Shown here piece after piece: positions 57,907 through 64,000 of a stretch of DNA of 64,000 nucleotides. The notes under the pieces are model-generated. The model ran no database searches and was not told the DNA's origin. It saw only the letters and a list, made by a program, of their open reading frames with translations. Both the position numbers and the translations under genes were made by a program. The stretch comes from Euwallacea fornicatus (taxonomy: Eukaryota > Arthropoda > Insecta > Coleoptera > Curculionidae): assembly GCF_040115645.1 (NCBI RefSeq), contig NC_089561.1, positions 3,410,001 to 3,474,000 on the forward strand, written 5' to 3'. Positions within the stretch are counted from its first letter, which is position 1. The number at the start of each line of letters is the position of its first letter.

Positions 57907-60900
57907 TTAAAGAGGCGTAAGTCCTGGAGGTATCTTGTCCTGAAACATCAAAGGCAACTCGCTCAGTTTCTGATCTACAGGGATCCTGGTGTCGTAGAGC
58001 GATGGAGCTTGGCAAATGATTCCAGCAGTACCACCAAAGCAAGCGATAGTGAACACCCACAAAAAGAAACGATCTAGCACCATGGAGACAAATTTCCAGT
58101 CTTCTATTATCTGCAGAATTGGATTAAATTGACCGGTGAAAAAGATCATGGATGCGGAACCGGTATGATCATTTTGAGAATCCGCTCTTTAAAACTCACT
58201 TGGACTTAATTTTTTTTTGCAAGATCGACACCCCAACTAGGGTGAGTACCTTTCAAGAAATTCCAATAGAAAAATTATTAATTTGAACTAAAATTCTATT
58301 TACCTCCCCTCCCTGATCTAAACTAATTCGATATGATTTCTAGGATATATTTGAGGTTTTCTAAGTATTCAAATCTCAGGTAAAGCTCAAGAGATAGAAA
58401 ACTCCTTTCGCCATACCGGCTCTGAATACCGCAAAGAAATGTGTACCTCATTGTCTTTGTCAGCATCACGAATATGTTGAGCAATAAATCGCACCCCCTC
58501 AAGAGCAGCAAGTACGTTTGGGGACAAACTTTTGTGGGTAACGTTAGTTGAGGAATCCCCCACTAGAAAGCAAACGTCTAGAAGACCTCAGACTGAAATA
58601 ATCAAACAACTTACTTGAAGAATGTGCCTTCATCTTGTGCATATCGTCCTGATCAGCATTCTGCAGGACATAACTGGGTTCCCTGGTGGTTATTTTGAAA
58701 TCCGACGTGAATGGTTCCTCCATGTTCAATCTATTACAGAATCAATCAAGATATAACTTTTACAATAACAAATCACTACTTACTGTAAATCTAAGTCAGC
58801 GGTGGTGTAACCTCGAGGAGGTTGCCGGTCGTCATACTCAGGGATGGTGTAGGTGGTTCTTCGCATTATCAGTATTTTGGGCATGAACTGCAGGAAAATT
58901 TTGCGGAACAATGGAGACATTTTATGGGTTGATGGAGATCTGAAACAAACCTTTAGGAAATTGTTCTACGGATGTGGTGGTATTACCTGAAATGGACGTT
59001 AAGCACCACAACAGTTACCCATATGGAAGATGTTACTAGTACCATGGTGAAAAGGAGGTATTTGCCCAAAAGAGGTACTGCAAGTGAGGTGGGAGGAATG
59101 ATTTCAGCCAGCAGGAGGAAAAATACGGTGAGGGATAGTAGGATTGACACACACAAAGTTACCTGAAAAAAATTATATGGCCAAATGCGATTTATAGATT
59201 TTTCAGCTTTACTTTTTCTCCAGAGTCTGACGGTAAGTAGAAGACCAACACTGTAAGGAAGGTGATCCCGACGCAAGGAATAATAAGATTGACTGTATAG
59301 AACAAAGTTTTCCTTCTCATAGTGATTTTGAAGGTGATGTCAGTTAGAGGTTCCTTGGATTCTGGATAGTACTCCTCATTCCTAGTAGCAGGTACCGCCA
59401 AAATGTCCCATTCCACCGACAAGTAAAACTCAGATAAATCAATTCCAACCTTAATGATGTTGTTGCCACTTTGTTGGTCCATATGCTTTAGATCGACCTA
59501 TCGAAGCAAATTCTTATATATTTTTTTAACTTATTTGAACCTTTTAAGGTCACCTGCTGTCCATTGTAAGTCCATGAAGCAAACTTCATCAAACAACTCT
59601 GCTCATCGAAAGGAAAATACTGAACATTTATTTTACAGGATGACTTATAAATAGAGGGGGGTTTCCAGTTTACCTCGCCAGTGTACTTGAGAGTAGCTTT
59701 GGTCATCAGGGTCACTTCGTAATTTCCATCAGCGCTACAAAAGTTTTATGTGGAGCTTTTAGAGACTTATAATACATCTCTAATTAATGTCTCTTTGAAT
59801 GGTACACGTGCTAATTATCTGTTACAGGAATTTAATTTGCAGAGTCCCCAACGAGCTCCTTGTTACACGATCCAATTACTAATTCGTTAAGCAAATATCA
59901 ACTCGGCTCCCATATATGCGCCAGAATCTCTCTGTATAGATTTATGTGTAAAAGGAATGTCATAGTGTTTAATTAGCAAACTCTACGAGCTAGAATTTTG
60001 CCGGTTTGTATTTACTGATGTGTATTTTACTTTTTTATGCCCGATTGTATAAAGGGGGGGGGGGATGACTCAGTCACATGAGACAGTAACAAAGGTAAAT
60101 GAGGATTTTGTCGTTTCATACATACTTGTTGAAAAGAACTATGTCAGGGAGCCAGATATGTTCAGAAGGAACATAAAGCATTTTCACACCACCGTAGTCG
60201 TCAGGGGTCCAGCTTAGTTTGTAGTCTACCCATTTCTGGAAATAGGAAATAATTGGAATTAAGGAAGGAGAAAGTGTTTTTATTGATAAAGCGAGAGTTT
60301 GGAATGCAAATTTTGCTTAAAATAATAACAATCATATTAATAATTATTTAATTATCAAGTATTGTAACCCGATTCTGCTATTGGTAGATTAATTAAAGGA
60401 GGTCATAATCTACAAAAAATTCACAAGTCCATGAAGAGATTTTTGAAACAATATCTGACGTCCAAATCAGACATTGTAGTCGGGAATTTCGACACGAGAT
60501 GGAATTCAGATGCAAACACTTTTTTAATCTAATTTTTTCTACTAAATAGGCTGCGATTGATAGATTCAAATACGAACACTATAGGAATTTATGGGACGTC
60601 AGACGCTTGTCATATATAGGGTGGACTTCTAAAAATATAAATGCCAATATTTCCAAAATTTTTCCGACAGTGGAAAAATCCAAAGACAGCCTAATAAAAT
60701 GGGGGAACACAATCGAGAGCATGATGAACACACTACCGTCTATCAAATGCACCTCAGCCACTACAATTCACGGATTGTTTTAATAGCACGGGCGTGGTTG
60801 TAACACATCGTCGGAAAGCATTTCCAATAAGCTTTTCAATGGTGCGAAAGGTTCAGGAATTCAGCCCTGAAATGTGCCGGATAACCCCTAAAATGCAAAA

Positions 60901-62196
60901 TCCATGAGTACCCGCAGTTTAATAGCATCATGCTTCGCGATAATTTTAAAACTAATAGAATCTTGATGTGAATGTTCGAAGTTCAAGAAAATGTATTTGG
61001 GAGCGAATGGTACTAGAAGTACGATTATTGCTGAAGATTGTCAGTGCTTAAACTACCAAAATTACTACCTTGATTTATTACTTAATTTTAAAATAATCGG
61101 CAAGGGTAACAGCGCGTCTGTGTGGTTCAAAATGCATACGCCAAGGCTCAAACCTATTTCCGCAACAAACTTATACAACCTGACGATCTATATATAAACT
61201 TAGAATTTGAAAAGCAAATCCCTAGATATCAATTAATTTGAAACATTCTATTTTATACCACGGTCATCCTGTTTAGCACTGAATTTTGAAGAGGAGGAAA
61301 GCAATTTTTGACAAGAAAATTTCAAATGCTTCAGGACCTAAATTTACAGTTATTGGCCTTGGCATATTAAATAACAATTTACAGGAATTTTTTATGTTTC
61401 GCAAGGTCTATTTTTTGGCACTAGTGTTAGAAAGCTATAATTTTTTAACATATTCCTATTTACTACCTGTACAACCCAGAGGTTCGTGGTCATAATCTGA
61501 TTCTTCAAATTCATTTCGATGAGCTGAGATAGCTTCAAGCTCATCCACACAGTAACAGTTTCAGTGTGGTTGGTAACAGGACGAATTAAGCGGTTATAGT
61601 TGCTGAGGAGATCGTCGTAGAGTCGCTTGGCATCTGGATTGGCTTCTATGGTCTTAACATCAGCTGAAACACGAAGAGAATATAAAACTGTCCAAATGTG
61701 TAAAGTTTACTGCGAACTAAGAACAAAATGTCGACAAGCAACTGCACCAGGTAAGTTAAAAATAAACAAATATGACTCTTAGATTATATACGTATTGCGG
61801 GAAAAAGTGATGGTTTCAACCCTGTGGAGCGATAAATTTGGCAAATTGCTTAGAGCTCACCCTGAAACTAATTTCAACCATTACAAAAGATGAATGCTAA
61901 TAAAGGTGTGGCACAAGTTCATGTTCAAATCCCCTAAGGTGAATGATAATTTTGCTTCCACCATTCCAGATGCTCTAATCAACCCCTTCAACCTCTGAGG
62001 CCTATAACTAATTTCACTATACTGTAAGCTAATTTCGACGAAAAACAAACATATTCATGTACCCAAAATCGAGCTATTGCTCCTCAATTCAGGTCATGCA
62101 AACAAATTGAGTCCTTTACTTACCGATACAAAAATTGAGCAAACGGATTATCACTAAACATAAAGGGAACAAAAAATTCCTCAACTTAATCATCAT
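57907..62196 (-). CDS. nicotinic acetylcholine receptor subunit, non-alpha type (beta2/alpha8 clade)
   Basis: Cys-loop cation channel subunit of neuronal membranes. Ten exons right to left: 62124-62196, 61467-61663, 60126-60235, 59554-59734, 59213-59497, 58987-59162, 58784-58939, 58615-58730, 58447-58562 and 57907-58110; 537 aa. Signal peptide about 1-24; mature start ADVKTIEANPDAKRLYDDLL. Cys-loop cysteines at 160 and 174 with FPFDEQ. Loop C reads NEEYYPESKEP (about 228-237), with no vicinal cysteines, so it is a non-alpha subunit by definition. TM1 about 248-270, TM2 in TLCVSILLSLTVFFLLLAEI with flanking GEK, TM3 after GKYLLFTMV, TM4 in FLWVFTIACFGGTAG. The long cytoplasmic loop begins RSPSTHKMSP. 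The MRRTTYT and RFIAQHIRDADKDNE words recall Drosophila beta2 and alpha8 of other insects (from memory). The clade is less sure than the family. Confidence 0.9.
60280..61440. other. large receptor intron, no gene seen
   Basis: The intron between receptor exons 2 and 3 contains repeat-like sequence (ATAGGGTGGACTTC near 60615, GGTCATCCTG near 61262) and short frames on both strands without family resemblance. Confidence 0.4.
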
Positions 62197-62199
62197 TCA

Positions 62200-62400
62200 C
62201 ATTTAAAACAAGATTTTAACTTAAATTTTAGGTAAATTGTTACGCCCACACGTTTCTGACACTTCCTCTCTCATGGCGAGGCTGCTGTGCTGGACCGAAG
62301 GCTCAGCGCATAAAGCTGCGTCCTAGCTACAATCTAGAGATCGCTCTTTGAGGGCTTCGCTTTGCATTGATTTAAGTGCTGTTGGAACTTGTTTAATTAA
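62200..62400 (-). promoter_or_regulatory. receptor 5' UTR/promoter region
   Basis: This block just upstream of the receptor ATG is distinctly GC-richer than its surroundings (62250-62350) and has no coding frame. That is expected of a 5' UTR or promoter on the minus strand. No TATA box seen. Confidence 0.35.
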
Positions 62401-63010
62401 GACTCTTAATTGGAAAGTGTTGCGTTGGCATTAAATCAGCATAAGATTTTGTAAATGTTGATGTTAAGGAATTAATTTATCTGACTCTGAGGGCTGGACT
62501 CTAAGTAGGGATTCGTTGGCAATCGATAGCTACACGCAGCCTCTTTTCAAGGCCCTATAACATCGTGGTGAGATGGTGTGAACAAGAGATATTGACATTT
62601 TCAGTGTAGGTAGATGTGTAGAATGGCTTAATATACATTGTATTGTCTTGAGGCGTAATGGATTTCTGGGGATGTTGGGAGGAGTGCTCCATAGAAATCG
62701 AGATGAGGGAGCGTGATATGGGAATAAAACCGTCAAGTCCTATGATTCATAGGCGAAACAGCAAAATTATTGTTCTTAACGTGTGATTTTTTTTATGAAT
62801 TTTAGATGAAGACTGACTTTATTTTCACCAGCGTTTACGCCATGCTAATGGAACTAAGTTTATCATAACATTATATGAGAATTTGTCAGTCGCCATTCTG
62901 ACCAGAAGAGTGGCAGTTTTAGCTCTTTAAAGGCCAATTTAATGAAGTGCAGTGAATTTTGACTACAATCCAATTTTCATGAAAATCACGAACGTTGCAT
63001 TTCTATGCTG

Positions 63011-63439
63011 CTATTCAATAGTAAGTCCATTGTGATTAAATCTGAAAGTTATGGCCATTTTTAGGTAAAATGAGGTTTTAGCATTGAATTTTTTGACGAT
63101 CTCCCAGTAGATACGTAAGGTTGGTGCCCCCAGGGTACTGAAGACGTTTATTTTCTCTTCAAACTTAGGATCCATATTCAAATCAAATGTGTGAAGCCCT
63201 AAATAAACATATACATTTCTGAGCCAACCAGAAACAAAAATAACATGTGTAAAATTGCAATTCCAGTGCAGATATCTCTTGCCATATACCTTGATAGAAT
63301 ATGCGAGCTTATTATAAGCTGCATATCCTGCAACTTTGTCTAACGTCTTCGTCGATGTGCCTCTAGGCTCTCCTGTATTTTCTTTGCCAATAGATTTAGA
63401 AGAATTCTTATCGTTTTCCTTATTCGTGAAATTGCAACA
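63011..63439 (-). CDS. unexplained 142-codon open frame
   Basis: The minus strand is open without a stop from 63439 to a TAG at 63011. The first 45 residues look protein-like (for example GTSTKTLDKVAGYAAYNKLA). An internal Met begins MDPKFEEKINVFSTLGAPTL, giving a 54-aa version. A GTATATGG donor after KLAYSIK (about 63292) and a TTTATTTAG acceptor (about 63200) could make it two exons, but the phases do not join cleanly. I recognise no family. It could be a transposon remnant or chance: at this base composition, one such frame in 64 kb is not rare. Confidence 0.25.
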   Translation of the reverse strand, partial: CCNFTNKENDKNSSKSIGKENTGEPRGTSTKTLDKVAGYAAYNKLAYSIKVYGKRYLHWNCNFTHVIFVSGWLRNVYVYLGLHTFDLNMDPKFEEKINVFSTLGAPTLRIYWEIVKKFNAKTSFYLKMAITFRFNHNGLTIE

Positions 63440-63799
63440 TTAACCCAATATACATTTTAACCCAATATTTATATTTTATAAGACATTAAATTAATCACCA
63501 AAATTATTATTCCTTGTAAATGTGTGTCCTTAATCAAGAGAATTCAAACAAATTTTCGGAAGTTTTGGGAACTTTGCACCTAAATATTTACCGTGAAATA
63601 TTAAGGCTTAATTAGGGAGATTTAAATTAGTATAGTTAATATTTTGACGGCACCTTGAAACTTTGAGATATCCAGCATCAGCAGCTCCTTAAACACTTTT
63701 GTACTGAACCAACTAAAGCCATCTATTGGAATGGTTCTTTAGCCCGGTACCCGATGATGAAATGGAAGACTAGTTATCTTGTAAATAATCGCAAATTAA

Positions 63800-64000
63800 T
63801 TCTATCAGTACTGTGCGGTTCAGTTCTCCGCAGTCGGCCGTTGGGTACTAATTGGGTATCAGCTCGGTTTCTACATGGTACGCGATCGACATGTTTTCGT
63901 AATATACCTCGAAATTGTCCCATATAGTGTGTTGTAGTACCTCACTTGAGGTGTTTGAGTAAGGGTGTTGTGCGTGTTTGAGCAGTGTTGATGGTACCTT
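63800..64000 (+). promoter_or_regulatory. possible transcription start / first exon of a plus-strand gene
   Basis: The base composition shifts from AT-rich to mixed at about 63810. Two initiator-like words (ATCAGTACT, TTCAGTTC) are followed by GC-richer sequence without a long frame, up to the window end. It looks like a 5' UTR beginning just before the edge. No ATG-led ORF of length is visible. Confidence 0.25.

Noticed and set aside
1..64000. tRNA, rRNA and CRISPR arrays
   Set aside because: No cloverleaf-type B-box context, no rRNA-like stretch and no regularly spaced direct repeats were seen on either strand.

Overview
The window is a piece of an insect nuclear genome, most likely a beetle (inferred). 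It is AT-rich, its coding exons are split by many GT-AG introns of about 46-60 nt, and it carries two arthropod neuropeptide families (CCAP and trissin), a pickpocket channel and a GILT pair. Gene models were assembled by hand from reading frames, splice sites and intron phases. Every multi-exon model below keeps one frame from ATG to stop.

Layout. 1-1640: weak traces of upstream genes. 1762-17081 (+): a complete 30-exon LRRK gene (ankyrin, LRR, Roc-COR, kinase, WD40; 2557 aa), with a 41-codon membrane micro-ORF in one intron. 17.7-24.6 kb: no convincing gene, repeats. 24661-27661 (-): a Not-family homeobox gene. Its large intron holds a complete plus-strand gene, PPP1R36-like (25464-27076). 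28.3-38.5 kb: a gene desert with a mariner-like inverted dimer, long foldback repeats and several GC-richer blocks that could be regulatory. 38559-39132 (+): CCAP. 43339-44574 (+): two tandem trissin genes. 45173-47043 (-): glycerophosphodiester phosphodiesterase GDE1. 47853-50330 (+): a pickpocket DEG/ENaC subunit. 50605-52459 and 53428-56665 (+): two tandem GILT-like genes, the second lacking the CXXC active site. 57907-62196 (-): a nicotinic acetylcholine receptor subunit without the vicinal cysteine pair. 62.2-64 kb: its 5' flank, an unexplained minus-strand open frame, and a possible plus-strand first exon at the right edge.

The genes do not form one pathway. Three peptide genes (CCAP and two trissins) lie within 6 kb, and the right third is rich in neuronal and membrane signalling genes. 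The intergenic and intronic DNA is full of diverged elements with very long inverted repeats. At least eight are described, many starting with an ACAGGGTG-like end and several sitting in introns of the genes above.
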